Positions 18,637 to 28,360 of a stretch of 53,183 nucleotides of DNA are shown one piece after another. The DNA lies in assembly GCF_001308875.1 (NCBI RefSeq), contig NZ_KQ465133.1, positions 1 through 53,183 of the forward strand, written 5' to 3'. The notes beneath the pieces were generated by a model. The model worked only from the letters and a program-made list of their open reading frames with translations. It had not been told where the DNA came from and searched no databases. Position numbers and translations under genes: made by a program. The stretch is from Lysinibacillus sp. ZYM-1 (GTDB lineage Bacteria > Bacillota > Bacilli > Bacillales_A > Planococcaceae). The first letter of the stretch is position 1. The number at the start of each line of letters is the position of its first letter.

Positions 18637-18825
18637 ATCTTTGACCTCCTCAATCCTTCTATTGAATTATATCGGTCACTTCTCCATAATTTCCTTTGTT
18701 CAGGGGAAAGTATTCTAAAAAGTGTATTTTCTCCTGTATTCCTATACTTACAATAACAATTTTTTGATATCTCTTCTTTAACAAATGATCGTTTAGCATA
18801 GAAAAAACTTGAAAAAACAAAAGCC

Positions 18826-18868
18826 TTCTAATCCACATTCATAGAAATTACGAAGAGATTAAAAGGTG
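18826..18868 (-). terminator. Probable terminator after comP
   Basis: On the minus strand CCTTTTAATC and GATTAGAAGG enclose a long loop and are followed by CTTTTGTTTTTTC. The large loop lowers confidence. Confidence 0.5.
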
Positions 18869-18903
18869 AAAAAATGTATGCGGTTTCCGATTCATCAGGT
18901 AGG

Positions 18904-21258
18904 TTATCCTCGAATCATATACGTAGGTCGTTTAAGTGTACTATACGCATAAGGATATGGATGTTGAGTTTCACTTACTCGAATACGAATTGTCATCCCC
19001 TCTCCTACTTTGCTGTCTAATGAGAATTTCCCATTAAAAGCCTGCACTCGCTCTTGCATACCTTGAATGCCCATTGAATCGGCCAGTATAATGTCATCTA
19101 TATTACAACCTACACCATCATCGCTATACAAAATTTCAAAGCCTTCTTCGGTGCCTAGTATATGTATTTCAACTGTATTGGCATAGGAATGTTTTAATGC
19201 ATTGTTTAATAATTCTTGGAACAGTCGATAAATCATTAAATTTAAGCGTTCATCCTCTAAATAAAGACGATCAATGGTATAAATTAATACAAAATCTGCA
19301 CGTTTATGAATTTTTTGAATCAGCTTTTCGAGTGCTGCATTTAAGCCCAATGTATCTAATAATGGAGGCTTTAAATTTTCACAGTACCCCCGCAAATCAT
19401 TCAAGGAGGTGATCATATGCTCATGAAGCTTTACAAGTTGGGATGATATATTTTCTTGATCCTTTGTATGCAGTAGGACATCCATTTCTCTTGCAATATG
19501 AAGCTGTTCTTGTAAAATCGTATCATGAAGCTCCTGGGCTAGCTGATACTTTTCTTCCTCAAAACGCAGCCAAAGTAATTTATTGAGCCAGGGCAGCTGT
19601 CCATTATCGGCCTCTTTCATATGCTTTAACTGATCTAAAAGCTCCTCGACCATTTTCGTATTTTCAATAAAATTATTTAAATATAACAGCAACAATTCTA
19701 GCCATAGTAATTCCTCGTCCTTAAGATAAATAGATTTATTATGATCCACAACGAGAATTCGTTTATAATTCGCATCTTGATGAATAAAAGCTATATAGAA
19801 ATGATCTGTTTTTTTAATATCCCCTAAGCCTAATCGTTCAAGCAAAACCTCATCAATTTCATGTTGAGTGTATTCCTTGGATCTGTTCGTTAACGTAACT
19901 TGATGTGTTTGAAAATCATAAGTGAGAACATACACACTTTCCATTTCAAGTTGGAGCACGACCTGCTGGACAAATTTCTCCAATAAATCCTCAATCTTCA
20001 CAACTCTGCCTATACTATCGACAGTAGTATATAAGCGATGGATATAGTCACCTTTTGTAGAAAACAAAATCTTTCGCTTACGATAATCAATCCGTTCCTT
20101 CATATAAAACAACACCATTAATGAGAGGAACGAAAAAAAGAAAAGCTCTGTCATGCGTGTCATGGATAAATCCGTCAATAAATACAGACCACCCAAAAGC
20201 CAAATAGTAAAAGCAAATGAGAAATTGAAATAATAACGTATTCGCGATATAAAGTACTCCATATCAAATATACGTTCTGTGAGTTGGGTGAATAAGAAGC
20301 TGAAAGGAATGAGCATTAGAAATAGAGAGCATATATCAGCTGATAATAGTTGTTTATGGAATAGTACTTCAGGTAGTGCATAAAGAAATAAAAATGGCAA
20401 AAATGGAATGATAATGCTACTTAACAATATTTTTAACTGTGGAGTTTTATACTTGATATATCCTTGTATTATTATTCCTAAAATCACCAGCAATAAAAAG
20501 AAAAAGAAACCTAAAATGATGTATGAATTTTCAAAATGAGTTGATGGATAAAGAATACTAAAAACACTGAGTATCACGCCTACGATTGGTATGGTATAAA
20601 ATAATTTAATTTTTTTAGTAAACAACCATTTTAAATCCATAAATTCAAAATAAATTTTCATAAAGTGTAATAGTATGACTAAACAAAGTAGCATACTGCC
20701 TCGATTAATTATTATTCCTATGGGATCTAATCTACTAGATGCACCACTACTAACATAAGCTAAGGAAACAGTTAAGATAAAAAGAATTAATAAATTTACG
20801 AGAATTTTATTTTTTTGTTTATAATACAAATAAAAAGTGATAAACAATGTAAGAAGAAAATAACAAAAAGGAACTATTAAAACATTAAAAAATTGTTGAG
20901 GTATATCATATAACTTAATATTTAAGTTAATAATAGCTCCATTACCTTTCTTTATTGTCAATTCTCTAGCTGCACGAATTACTGGTTCATACTTTAAATC
21001 ATGAAGACTATCAATCTGTTTTCCATCAACTTCTAAGATAATATCGCCTTTTTTAATTTTATGTTTTTCAGCCCACTCTTTGTAATATGGCTCTATTAAA
21101 ATCCATTGCCCATCTTCATTTTTCACCTTCATACTTAAAACAGGCTTGCTGTATGTAACATTTAGTAAATAAAGCCCAAATACCAAATATGTACTTACAG
21201 CAAGCCAGAACCACTTTTTATTATTTGAATTTAATACCAAATTGTACTTTTTAAACAT
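18904..21258 (-). CDS. comP: ComP-like sensor histidine kinase
   Basis: This 784-residue membrane kinase should sense an external peptide pheromone and phosphorylate a response regulator. A first helix (about 14-34) is followed by an extracellular PDZ-like segment (KKGDIILEVDGKQIDSLHDL, about 69-88). Several more helices run to about residue 385, with a linker next. The HisKA_3-type phosphoacceptor is His578 in AQELHDTILQEQ, and the ATPase domain shows NNALKHS, DDGVG and SMGIQGMQERV. This is the plan and size of Bacillus ComP. The gene overlaps the end of a comX-like gene by 28 bases. No comA-type regulator lies in the window, so its partner must be elsewhere. Confidence 0.85.
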   Translation of the reverse strand: MFKKYNLVLNSNNKKWFWLAVSTYLVFGLYLLNVTYSKPVLSMKVKNEDGQWILIEPYYKEWAEKHKIKKGDIILEVDGKQIDSLHDLKYEPVIRAARELTIKKGNGAIINLNIKLYDIPQQFFNVLIVPFCYFLLTLFITFYLYYKQKNKILVNLLILFILTVSLAYVSSGASSRLDPIGIIINRGSMLLCLVILLHFMKIYFEFMDLKWLFTKKIKLFYTIPIVGVILSVFSILYPSTHFENSYIILGFFFFLLLVILGIIIQGYIKYKTPQLKILLSSIIIPFLPFLFLYALPEVLFHKQLLSADICSLFLMLIPFSFLFTQLTERIFDMEYFISRIRYYFNFSFAFTIWLLGGLYLLTDLSMTRMTELFFFSFLSLMVLFYMKERIDYRKRKILFSTKGDYIHRLYTTVDSIGRVVKIEDLLEKFVQQVVLQLEMESVYVLTYDFQTHQVTLTNRSKEYTQHEIDEVLLERLGLGDIKKTDHFYIAFIHQDANYKRILVVDHNKSIYLKDEELLWLELLLLYLNNFIENTKMVEELLDQLKHMKEADNGQLPWLNKLLWLRFEEEKYQLAQELHDTILQEQLHIAREMDVLLHTKDQENISSQLVKLHEHMITSLNDLRGYCENLKPPLLDTLGLNAALEKLIQKIHKRADFVLIYTIDRLYLEDERLNLMIYRLFQELLNNALKHSYANTVEIHILGTEEGFEILYSDDGVGCNIDDIILADSMGIQGMQERVQAFNGKFSLDSKVGEGMTIRIRVSETQHPYPYAYSTLKRPTYMIRG

Positions 21259-21389
21259 ATATCTTCATCAAACGAATCCAAAATTGCCTTTTGTTCAAGT
21301 TCTGTAATACCAATTAGAGAAGCTTTTTTTTCCTTTAACAATGTTACCAACGACGGATTTTGCTCTAAATATTGAACCATGTTAATCAT
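21231..21389 (-). CDS. comX: ComX-like pheromone precursor
   Basis: This short gene encodes 52 residues beginning MINMVQYLEQNPSLVTLLKE and continuing KKASLIGITELEQKAIL. That follows the ComX precursor pattern (hydrophobic N-terminus, leucine-rich helix, ASLIG block, acidic linker). The C-terminus is KSTIWY with tryptophan at position 51; in known ComX pheromones a C-terminal tryptophan is prenylated by ComQ and the last 5-10 residues are released. The ATG at 21389 is preceded by GGGGCG; an in-frame ATG at 21407 would add six residues but lacks a binding site. The 3' end overlaps comP in another frame, as expected for a comX-comP pair. A promoter lies about 100 bases upstream. No comQ is adjacent. 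Confidence 0.85.
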   Translation of the reverse strand: MINMVQYLEQNPSLVTLLKEKKASLIGITELEQKAILDSFDEDICLKSTIWY

Positions 21390-21420
21390 AAAATCGCCCC
21401 ATTTCATTAGTTTATTATCT

Positions 21421-21484
21421 ATAGTTACAATTATTTACCAATAAAAACTTCATTAAAGGAATTATTAACCATATTTGTAACTAT
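21421..21484 (-). promoter_or_regulatory. Ten-bp inverted repeat spanning the comX leader
   Basis: ATAGTTACAA at 21421-21430 and its exact complement at 21475-21484 flank most of the untranslated leader. They could pair in the RNA or form an operator. It does not resemble a ComA box. Confidence 0.5.
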
Positions 21485-21490
21485 ACTTTC

Positions 21491-21518
21491 ATTATACTAT
21501 CACTCTCCAATAATTCAA
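21491..21518 (-). promoter_or_regulatory. Promoter of comX-comP
   Basis: On the minus strand TTGAAT (21513-21518) and a perfect TATAAT (21491-21496) are 16 bases apart. Transcription would begin near 21484, giving a leader of about 95 bases. Confidence 0.65.
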
Positions 21519-21596
21519 CATAATTTTCTAAAAAATCCAAAAAATAATAGAATGTGTAATAATTTTGCTTTATTTCTCCATAGATAGACATAGAAA

Positions 21597-21626
21597 AAGC
21601 TTGCTCCTAATGGTAGGAACAAGCTT
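21597..21626 (-). terminator. Terminator of the SUKH gene
   Basis: AAGCTTG and flanking bases form a 13-bp stem with one mismatch, followed by TTTTTCTATG on the minus strand. Confidence 0.8.
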
Positions 21627-21638
21627 CTACACTTTCCA

Positions 21639-22019
21639 TTACAAACAGCCCTCTCTTAGCCACTCGCTTAAACTGGAAGAGACCAGTTTTGCATGGAGTG
21701 GATTCATATCGCCACAGTCCACAACAAATACCTGACAATCTTCTTTCTCTAATGCCATTAAAAAAACCATTCCGCCTCCATCATCCCCAACGGCTACATA
21801 GCCTTTTGCATATTCGTTCACTTCCCAAGTCTCATTTCTTTCAATAATTTCCTCTGTACCATATATTAACACTCCATTAGTAAGTGAAAAACCATTACCC
21901 TCTTGAAGTACGTTTTTATATTGTTGAGGGAGATGAATAGCCATGGTCTGTTCTATCTGCAGAATATCATTCTCACTAGCGGGTGGATTGGCAGTAAAAA
22001 TATTATGTATAGGATACAT
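21639..22019 (-). CDS. SMI1/KNR4 (SUKH) family protein
   Basis: The 126-residue protein has the SUKH-type layout: ASENDILQIEQTMAIHLPQQYKNVL at the N-terminus, a GNGFSLTNGVLIYGTEEI block, GYVAVGDDGGGMVFLM, and a C-terminal helix with LSEWLREG. Many bacterial SUKH proteins are immunity proteins against polymorphic or contact-dependent toxins, but others are housekeeping; no toxin gene lies next to it. It follows the ADP-ribosylglycohydrolase by 32 bases and probably shares its transcript. Confidence 0.78.
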   Translation of the reverse strand: MYPIHNIFTANPPASENDILQIEQTMAIHLPQQYKNVLQEGNGFSLTNGVLIYGTEEIIERNETWEVNEYAKGYVAVGDDGGGMVFLMALEKEDCQVFVVDCGDMNPLHAKLVSSSLSEWLREGCL

Positions 22020-22051
22020 TTTGTCACCTCCTCATTAAAGATTTTTTACAC

Positions 22052-22993
22052 CTATGCAGAACAAAATTCATAGAAATCTTCGATAATATCATCAATCTCT
22101 TGTTTTTTTACAATTGAATTCAACCATTCACCAGGAATTTCATCCATTTGATTGCACATACCCGCTAAAGCCCCCGTCATTGCTGCAACCGTATCAGTAT
22201 CTTCTCCTAAATTGACTGCCTTCAAAATGGCTTCTTTGAAAGTAGATGAATTACCAACACACCATATTGCTGCCTCTAGTGAATGTACAATATAGCCGCT
22301 TGATTTAATATCATTTTCAGGGATATTTAGAAAGTTCTCATCAAATATTCTTGTATAAGCATTTAACTCTGTGCACAATTCATGCTGTAAATAATTTTGC
22401 AACAAGTTATATACCTCACTTAATGCAAACTCTAGTGAATTATTTCGGTATAAACTTAATAATAGCTCAATATAAATGATGGATCCTACTAGTGAACGTG
22501 GATGTCCATGTGTGATCTTTGTATATTGTAGAACCAACGCATTTCTTTTATTAAAATCACATTCATTTATCAATACAAATACTAAGGGCGCAATTCTCAT
22601 TAATGTTCCGTTACCATTATCAAACTCGCCAGTTTTTCCGCAGTACTCAGGCACAATACCTTTTTTATAACTTGATACGGCTTCAGCTGTCGTGATGCCA
22701 ATATCAAACATTTCCCCAAATGGTGTTAGATAACCCTGCTCCATATATCGTACAAACTTATCCATTAAACTTCGTGTATCGCCTTTTTCTATCATATTTT
22801 TGACTAAACATAACGTTAAAGAAGTATCATCCGACCAAGTGCCAGGTGGTTGATTGTAAGTACCATATCCTATCACACCCTCTACATGGAAAGTCCCCCG
22901 TTTCTTAAACTCGACAGGCACGCCCATGAGATCACCAACTATTCCACCATATAAAGTAGCAAACAATCGCTCTTTCATCTTTGTATCTACCAT
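22052..22993 (-). CDS. ADP-ribosylglycohydrolase family protein
   Basis: The protein belongs to the DraG/ARH family of binuclear metal hydrolases that remove ADP-ribose from arginine or related groups. Metal-binding motifs are seen: GGIVGDLMGVPVE near the N-terminus, GTWSDDTSLTLC (about residues 50-61), GNGTLMRIAPL, and NLGEDTDTVAAMTGALAG near the C-terminus. A frame opens at 23005, but that ATG overlaps the AGGAG sequence; the ATG at 22993, twelve bases after it, is more likely and gives 313 residues. It reads into a SUKH gene. The substrate is unknown; it could be a protein, a nucleic acid or a small molecule. Confidence 0.82.
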   Translation of the reverse strand: MVDTKMKERLFATLYGGIVGDLMGVPVEFKKRGTFHVEGVIGYGTYNQPPGTWSDDTSLTLCLVKNMIEKGDTRSLMDKFVRYMEQGYLTPFGEMFDIGITTAEAVSSYKKGIVPEYCGKTGEFDNGNGTLMRIAPLVFVLINECDFNKRNALVLQYTKITHGHPRSLVGSIIYIELLLSLYRNNSLEFALSEVYNLLQNYLQHELCTELNAYTRIFDENFLNIPENDIKSSGYIVHSLEAAIWCVGNSSTFKEAILKAVNLGEDTDTVAAMTGALAGMCNQMDEIPGEWLNSIVKKQEIDDIIEDFYEFCSA

Positions 22994-23137
22994 AGGATTA
23001 CACATCTCCTTTCTCTATCAAACATAATATAAAGAAGGCTATTATTGAAGATGTGAAATTTCCCCCAACTTCTGTCCTATAATTAGCGCTGTCTCTTCTA
23101 TCCATCTCTTTAGCTGATCTTTCTGTTAGAAATCGTA

Positions 23138-23182
23138 AAAAAGCGTCCACTAAGTACGAATACTTATTGGACGCTTTTAGTT
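23138..23182 (-). terminator. Terminator of the gcv operon
   Basis: AAAGCGTCCA pairs with TGGACGCTTT across an 18-base loop with an inner stem; a T run follows on the minus strand. Confidence 0.75.
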
Positions 23183-23192
23183 CAGTTCATTA

Positions 23193-24656
23193 TTATGCCT
23201 TTTGATAACGAAGTACTGGTGTACGAGCAGCACGTGTTTCGTCTAGACGAGATACGACTGTTGTATGTGGCGCTTCTTGAACGATGGATGGATTTTCTTC
23301 AGCTTCTTTCGCAATTTGAATCATCACATCGCAGAATGCGTCTAATGTTTCTTTAGATTCTGTTTCTGTTGGCTCGATCATTAACGCCTCTTCCACATTT
23401 AATGGGAAGTATGTTGTTGGTGGATGGTAGCCAAAGTCTAACAGTCGTTTGGCGATATCTAATGTACGAACGCCCAATTTCTTTTGACGATGACCAGATA
23501 AAACAAATTCATGTTTACAGTGACGGTTGTATGGCAGATCATAGAATGGCTCTAATCGACGCATCATGTAGTTTGCGTTTAATACAGCATATTCTGTAAC
23601 AGCTTTTAGACCATCTGGCCCCATTGTACGGATGTACGTATAAGCACGTACGTTGATACCAAAGTTACCATAGTAAGGTTTTACGCGTCCGATTGATTGA
23701 GGACGGTCGTAATCGAAATGGTATGTTCCTTCTTCTGTTCTAACTAATATTGGTTTTGGTAGGTATGGAATTAAATCCGCTTTTACGCCTACTGGACCTG
23801 AACCTGGACCACCACCACCGTGTGGACCTGTAAACGTTTTGTGTAGATTTAAATGCACGCAGTCAAAGCCCATATCGCCAGGACGTGCTTTACTCATAAC
23901 GGCATTTAAGTTCGCACCATCATAGTACACTTTACCGCCAACAGAGTGGATAAGCTCTGCCATTTCGATAATGTTCTCTTCAAATAAACCTAGCGTATTT
24001 GGGTTTGTTAGCATTAAGGCAGCTGTATCAGGACCTACTACTTTGCGAAGGTCTTCGATATCAACTAATCCAGTTTCATCTGATTTAACGGTAATTGTTT
24101 CAAATCCTGCTACTGTTGCTGATGCTGGGTTTGTACCGTGAGCAGAGTCAGGAACGATAACTTTGTTACGGTGACCTTCACCATTTGCTTCATGGAAAGC
24201 ACGGATCATCATTAATGCTGTCCACTCACCATGTGCTCCTGCTGCTGGTTGCAATGTTACTTCATCCATCCCAGTAATTTCTACTAATGAAGTTTGTAAA
24301 TCATAAAGAAGCTCCATAGCCCCTTGTGCTGTTGATTCATCCTGTAATGGGTGAACATTCGCAAAGCCTGAAAGACGAGCAACCGCTTCGTTAATTTTTG
24401 GATTATATTTCATCGTACAAGAGCCAAGTGGATAGAAGCCAGAGTCTACCCCGTGGTTTCTACGAGAAAGTGCTGTATAATGACGCATAATATCCAGCTC
24501 AGATACTTCAGGTAATTCTGCTGCTTCCGTACGTACTAGATTGGTAGGTAATAAATCTCCTAGAGCCACTTCAGGTACATCAAGCGCTTCTAAGCTATAG
24601 CCAACGCGGCCTTCTTTTGAAATTTCAAAAATGAGTGTTTGATTTTCGTTATGCAT
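23193..24656 (-). CDS. gcvPB: Glycine dehydrogenase (decarboxylating) subunit 2
   Basis: This is the PLP-binding half of the glycine cleavage P-protein, which decarboxylates glycine and hands the aminomethyl group to lipoyl-GcvH. The PLP lysine is in [20 protein letters not shown]. The N-terminal [14 protein letters not shown] and [11 protein letters not shown] blocks are typical. The start is the ATG at 24656, which overlaps the gcvPA stop (ATGCATAA) and has GGGGGC upstream; a TTG further up is rejected. This gives 487 residues, normal for the split form found in Firmicutes. Translational coupling with gcvPA fits the one-to-one subunit ratio. Confidence 0.95.
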   Translation of the reverse strand: MHNENQTLIFEISKEGRVGYSLEALDVPEVALGDLLPTNLVRTEAAELPEVSELDIMRHYTALSRRNHGVDSGFYPLGSCTMKYNPKINEAVARLSGFANVHPLQDESTAQGAMELLYDLQTSLVEITGMDEVTLQPAAGAHGEWTALMMIRAFHEANGEGHRNKVIVPDSAHGTNPASATVAGFETITVKSDETGLVDIEDLRKVVGPDTAALMLTNPNTLGLFEENIIEMAELIHSVGGKVYYDGANLNAVMSKARPGDMGFDCVHLNLHKTFTGPHGGGGPGSGPVGVKADLIPYLPKPILVRTEEGTYHFDYDRPQSIGRVKPYYGNFGINVRAYTYIRTMGPDGLKAVTEYAVLNANYMMRRLEPFYDLPYNRHCKHEFVLSGHRQKKLGVRTLDIAKRLLDFGYHPPTTYFPLNVEEALMIEPTETESKETLDAFCDVMIQIAKEAEENPSIVQEAPHTTVVSRLDETRAARTPVLRYQKA

Positions 24657-25995
24657 GAAGAGCCCCCATTTCTGCAACTAGTGCATCAATTTCTTCTTTT
24701 GTGCGTAATTCAGTAACTGCGATTAGCACATGATTTTTAAGAGAGTCATAATTTTGACCTAAAGGATAACCACCGATTATACCTTTTTCAATTAAGCCTT
24801 TATTGATTTCCTTCACACATTTATTCGTTTTTACAACGATTTCATTAAAGTGTGCACCTTGGAATGCTACTGTAAAGCCTGCTGCTTCAAAGGCATTTTT
24901 CGCATAACGTGTTTTCGCAATATTTTGTGTAGCCATTTCGCGAATACCTTGTTTACCTAGAGCTGTCATAGCTACAGAAGCTGCAAGTGCAAGTAATGCT
25001 TGGTTCGAACAAATGTTAGATGTTGCTTTATCACGACGGATATGTTGTTCACGTGCTTGTAGTGTTAACACATAACCACGACGTCCTTCACCATCCACTG
25101 TTTCACCAATAAGACGGCCCGGAACCTTACGCATTAATTTAGTTGTTACGGCAAAGAAACCACAGTGTGGACCACCGAATGCTTCAGAGATACCGAAAAC
25201 TTGAGCATCACCCACACAAATATCTGCTCCTAACTTGCCAGGAGGTGTTAAAATACCTAGAGCAAGTGGGTTAGACGACACTACGAATAAGCTTTTTGCT
25301 TCATGCGCAATATCCCCAATTACTTGAATATCCTCAACCTGACCAAAGAAGTTTGGATATTGAGCAATAACTGCTGCCGTGTTGTCATCAATTAGCTCTT
25401 TTAATGCCGCTATATCTGTCACACCATCTTTATGCGGAATTGTTACGATTTCAATAGATTGACCGTAGGCATATGTAGCCACAACATCACGATATTCTGG
25501 GTGTACTGTTTCAGATACTAAAATTTTCTTACGACGTGTATGTCCAGCTGCCAGCATACCAGCCTCTGCCAATGCTGTTCCACCGTCATACATAGATGAA
25601 TTGGCAAGGTCCATACCAGTAAGCTCTGCAATCATTGTTTGGAATTCAAAGATGGCTTGTAGCTCCCCTTGTGAAATTTCTGGTTGATATGGTGTATAAG
25701 CTGTATAGAACTCTGAACGAGAAATTACATGGTCTACAATCACTGGCTTATAGTGGTTATAAACGCCAGCTCCTAAAAACGATACATTGGCATTTGTGTC
25801 CTTATTTTTAGCAGCAAGTGCTGTTAATTCCTTTAATAAAGCAGATTCTGATTTTGCTGCCTTAATGTCATAAAGTCCTTTAAACCGGACTTTCTCAGGA
25901 ATATCCTCGAATAATTCATCAACTGAGGATACACCGATTACGTCTAACATTTCTTTTTGATCTTGCTCCGTCATTGGTAAATAACGATGTTTCAT
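24649..25995 (-). CDS. gcvPA: Glycine dehydrogenase (decarboxylating) subunit 1
   Basis: This 448-residue protein is the other half of the two-subunit P-protein. It shares the aminotransferase fold but not the PLP lysine. Family blocks include [44 protein letters not shown] and the C-terminal GGYPLGQNY. It lies between gcvT (23 bases upstream) and gcvPB (overlapping) in the usual Bacillus order gcvT-gcvPA-gcvPB. Expression should follow the glycine riboswitch. Confidence 0.95.
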   Translation of the reverse strand: MKHRYLPMTEQDQKEMLDVIGVSSVDELFEDIPEKVRFKGLYDIKAAKSESALLKELTALAAKNKDTNANVSFLGAGVYNHYKPVIVDHVISRSEFYTAYTPYQPEISQGELQAIFEFQTMIAELTGMDLANSSMYDGGTALAEAGMLAAGHTRRKKILVSETVHPEYRDVVATYAYGQSIEIVTIPHKDGVTDIAALKELIDDNTAAVIAQYPNFFGQVEDIQVIGDIAHEAKSLFVVSSNPLALGILTPPGKLGADICVGDAQVFGISEAFGGPHCGFFAVTTKLMRKVPGRLIGETVDGEGRRGYVLTLQAREQHIRRDKATSNICSNQALLALAASVAMTALGKQGIREMATQNIAKTRYAKNAFEAAGFTVAFQGAHFNEIVVKTNKCVKEINKGLIEKGIIGGYPLGQNYDSLKNHVLIAVTELRTKEEIDALVAEMGALHA

Positions 25996-26018
25996 AAATG
26001 TAGCCCTCTTTTCAACTA

Positions 26019-27122
26019 TTATTTTGAACGCTTGTAAAACGGTGTTTCAACTGTAATTACTTTTAGTTGCTTACCACGGATTTCAATTTCTAATTCATTT
26101 CCGATTGTTGCGAATTGACTGTCAATTAACGCGTGACCAACATTACGTTTTGATGAAGGAAGCTGTGTACCTGTTGTGACTTCACCAATTTCCTTACCAT
26201 CTTTAAACACTTTGTAGCCATGGCGTGGAATCCCTTTATCGATCATTTCAATTCCAACAAGTTTACGCGGAAGACCATTTTCCTTCTGAGCTACTAATGC
26301 ATCATGACCAATAAAATCTTCTTTATTTAATTTCACAGCAAATCCAATACCTGCCTCAAGAGGAGAAATCGTCGCTGATAATTCTTGACCATACAGTGGT
26401 AGACCCGCTTCAAAACGTAGTGTATCTCGACATCCTAGACCAGCAGGGACAACACCTTTGTCTTGACCAGCCTCTAAAATTTTATCCCATAGCGCTTTAA
26501 TATCTTCTGGCGCTCCATATAATTCGAAGCCATCTTCTCCTGTGTAACCACTACGAGAAACTAAAACTTTATGTCCTGCAACTTCAACGTTCTCTTGGAA
26601 TCGGAAAAATTTAATAGCACTAACATCAGTTGAAGTTAGGGATTGAAGAACTTCCTCTGCTAAAGGTCCTTGTAGAGCAATTTGTGCATAGGCATCTGAT
26701 TGGTTGTCAATTGTCACATCAAATTGATGCTGATTTTCTAACATCCAATCGTAGTCTTTTTCGATATTGGCAGCATTCACACATAATAAATAGTGATTGT
26801 CAGCTAATTTGTACGTTAGTAAATCATCGACAACACCGCCGTCTTCATAGCACATTGCTGTGTATTGTGCTTGGCCAGCAGCTATTTTTGAAACATCATT
26901 AGATAAAAGATTTTGTAAAAAACCTAATGCATCGGGACCTGTTACTAAAATTTCACCCATATGTGATACATCAAATAAACCCGCACGATTACGTACTGCA
27001 TCATGCTCATCTTTAATAGAAGAGAATTGAACTGGTAATTCCCATCCACCGAAGTCAACCGTCTTAGCACCGTATTTCGCGTATTCTTCAAATAAAGGTG
27101 TACGTTTTAATTCATTCGTCAT
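26019..27122 (-). CDS. gcvT: Aminomethyltransferase (glycine cleavage T-protein)
   Basis: The enzyme transfers the methylene carbon from aminomethyl-GcvH to tetrahydrofolate, releasing ammonia. Visible family blocks are [11 protein letters not shown] (about 24-34), [30 protein letters not shown] (folate-binding region), [14 protein letters not shown] and [13 protein letters not shown]. Length 367 is normal. AAGGGGG precedes the ATG by eight bases. It is the first gene of the operon and follows a tandem glycine riboswitch. The methylated folate feeds one-carbon metabolism together with yqgN at 38547. Confidence 0.96.
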   Translation of the reverse strand: MTNELKRTPLFEEYAKYGAKTVDFGGWELPVQFSSIKDEHDAVRNRAGLFDVSHMGEILVTGPDALGFLQNLLSNDVSKIAAGQAQYTAMCYEDGGVVDDLLTYKLADNHYLLCVNAANIEKDYDWMLENQHQFDVTIDNQSDAYAQIALQGPLAEEVLQSLTSTDVSAIKFFRFQENVEVAGHKVLVSRSGYTGEDGFELYGAPEDIKALWDKILEAGQDKGVVPAGLGCRDTLRFEAGLPLYGQELSATISPLEAGIGFAVKLNKEDFIGHDALVAQKENGLPRKLVGIEMIDKGIPRHGYKVFKDGKEIGEVTTGTQLPSSKRNVGHALIDSQFATIGNELEIEIRGKQLKVITVETPFYKRSK

Positions 27123-27240
27123 TCTTTTTTTGCCCCCTTATTGTTAGTTACATTTTTACTGGTAGTAGTTCGTCTGCTTTTTGTATTGGTACAGTCATGA
27201 CTTGGCATTGTAAAGCTTCCATGGAGTACCTATAGACATA

Positions 27241-27281
27241 AAAAAAGACAGACGAACCCCTTTTCGGGATTCTCTGTCCTT
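27241..27281 (-). terminator. Expression-platform terminator of the gcv riboswitch
   Basis: GACAGA-GAATCCC and GGGGTTC-GTCTGTC form a long hairpin followed by seven T on the minus strand. It overlaps the end of the second aptamer, so glycine binding can open it. Confidence 0.85.
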
Positions 27282-27476
27282 GCACCTGAAAGTTACACCA
27301 GACTAACTCGCATGGTTGATAATGCCAATTAGTCGGCTTTCCCCTTTGGTGGCTGTTATTGTTATACTACAGCTCTCTCCAGAGTTGCGTCTTGTACGAG
27401 TCCTTTTACCTGAGAGATTCATAGCCATTGCTACTTGCTCCTTCGGTGGCGTCTATACGCGCTCTCCCCGCACAAT
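27268..27476 (-). ncRNA. Tandem glycine riboswitch of the gcvT operon
   Basis: Two glycine aptamers follow each other on the minus strand. The first has GGGGAGAGCG (27463-27472), CACCGAAGGAGCAA and CTCTCAGGTAAAAGGACTC. The second has CTGGAGAGAGCTG, GCCACCAAAGGGG and CAGGTGCAAGGACAGAG. The tandem form in front of gcvT is well known in Bacillus, where glycine switches the operon on. Confidence 0.92.
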
Positions 27477-27593
27477 CATCCGCCCAAGATACATCTTGGT
27501 ACTATTTAGTATTCAATGAACATTTAGTTACTTATTTGTCTATATCCTAACATTAAATGCATTGAAAAGGCAATCATTTTTTAAAAGATAATA

Positions 27594-27639
27594 AAAGGCG
27601 AACATTTATAATATCTTTCGCACTTATCGTTCGCCTTTA
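27594..27639 (-). terminator. Terminator of aroK
   Basis: AAAGGCGAAC and GTTCGCCTTT flank a loop of about 26 bases; the right arm covers the last codons and stop of aroK. Confidence 0.55.
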
Positions 27640-28139
27640 AGCCTTTTTACTTGAAACACTAAATACTCTAAAATTTGACGAATGGTTCTGCCCTCTGTTA
27701 GGACCTGAATATGTCCTGCATCGCGATAAAACTTTCTTCTGTAATGATACAGACTTTCTAGCTCCTCTTTTGTCGAGCTCTGTACGATTGGTCTGTTAGG
27801 ATCATGCTGAACTCGTTTATAAATATCCTCAAACGCCGCATCTAAAAAAAATACTAAGCCACTACGTCTCATAATTTTTCGATTTTCAGCATTGATTGCA
27901 ACGCCACCACCAGTAGAAATGATACAAGCCTCATCTCGGAAATTTTTCAAAAATTCTGTTTCTATTTCTCGAAAATGGGCCTCCCCGTATTTTTCAAAAA
28001 TCTGTGGAATGGACATTCCTTGCTGCCGCACTATCTCATGATCCATATCGTAATATGGCATCTTTAATAAATAGCTTAAACGCCTTCCTAAGGCACTTTT
28101 TCCACTACCCATAAAACCAACTAAATATATTTTTCGCAA
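27624..28139 (-). CDS. aroK: Shikimate kinase
   Basis: The cytosolic enzyme phosphorylates shikimate at the 3-hydroxyl with ATP, a step to chorismate and so to tryptophan and folate made by the enzymes at 40547-42501. The Walker A motif GFMGSGKS (8-15), the shikimate-binding DMDHEIV (about 32-38), RE-x-E (about 57-60) and STGGGVA (about 75-81) are present. Length 171 is typical. The start is TTG, set by AGAAGGTG about eight bases upstream. It follows comGG by about 20 bases, as in other Bacillales, and may be partly read from the comG transcript. Confidence 0.93.
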   Translation of the reverse strand: MRKIYLVGFMGSGKSALGRRLSYLLKMPYYDMDHEIVRQQGMSIPQIFEKYGEAHFREIETEFLKNFRDEACIISTGGGVAINAENRKIMRRSGLVFFLDAAFEDIYKRVQHDPNRPIVQSSTKEELESLYHYRRKFYRDAGHIQVLTEGRTIRQILEYLVFQVKRLKGER

Positions 28140-28159
28140 TTCGAATCACCTTCTTATAA

Positions 28160-28360
28160 CTACGATTCTACACTGTCTGACAAAATTTGTCCCAATAAAT
28201 TTATCGTAGCTTGAACATTCAATTTTTCGAGCCCATCATATGTTCGAAACTGCATTTCATACGACATATAATATGCAAGAACAAAAGTAGTTACAAAAAA
28301 TAATAATGCAATTGCGATTAAAAAAATAGCCCCTCTGTCATTTTTTAATAATTGGTACAT
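28160..28360 (-). CDS. comGG: ComGG-like competence pseudopilus protein
   Basis: This is the last gene of the comG operon and encodes 66 residues with one N-terminal hydrophobic segment (about 10-30) that would insert in the membrane or pseudopilus. It lacks the G-F-T-L-x-E processing site, as ComGG does. It is about half the usual 120-residue length, so it may be a short lineage form or a truncation. AAAGGAG precedes the ATG at 28360 by about ten bases and is preferred to an upstream in-frame start. Assignment rests mostly on position. Confidence 0.65.
   Translation of the reverse strand: MYQLLKNDRGAIFLIAIALLFFVTTFVLAYYMSYEMQFRTYDGLEKLNVQATINLLGQILSDSVES

Noticed and set aside
18875..19010. 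Small plus-strand ORF preceded by AAAAGGTG, running into comP
   Set aside because: It is antisense to the comP 3' end and the codons reflect comP composition; chance similarity to a start is more likely.
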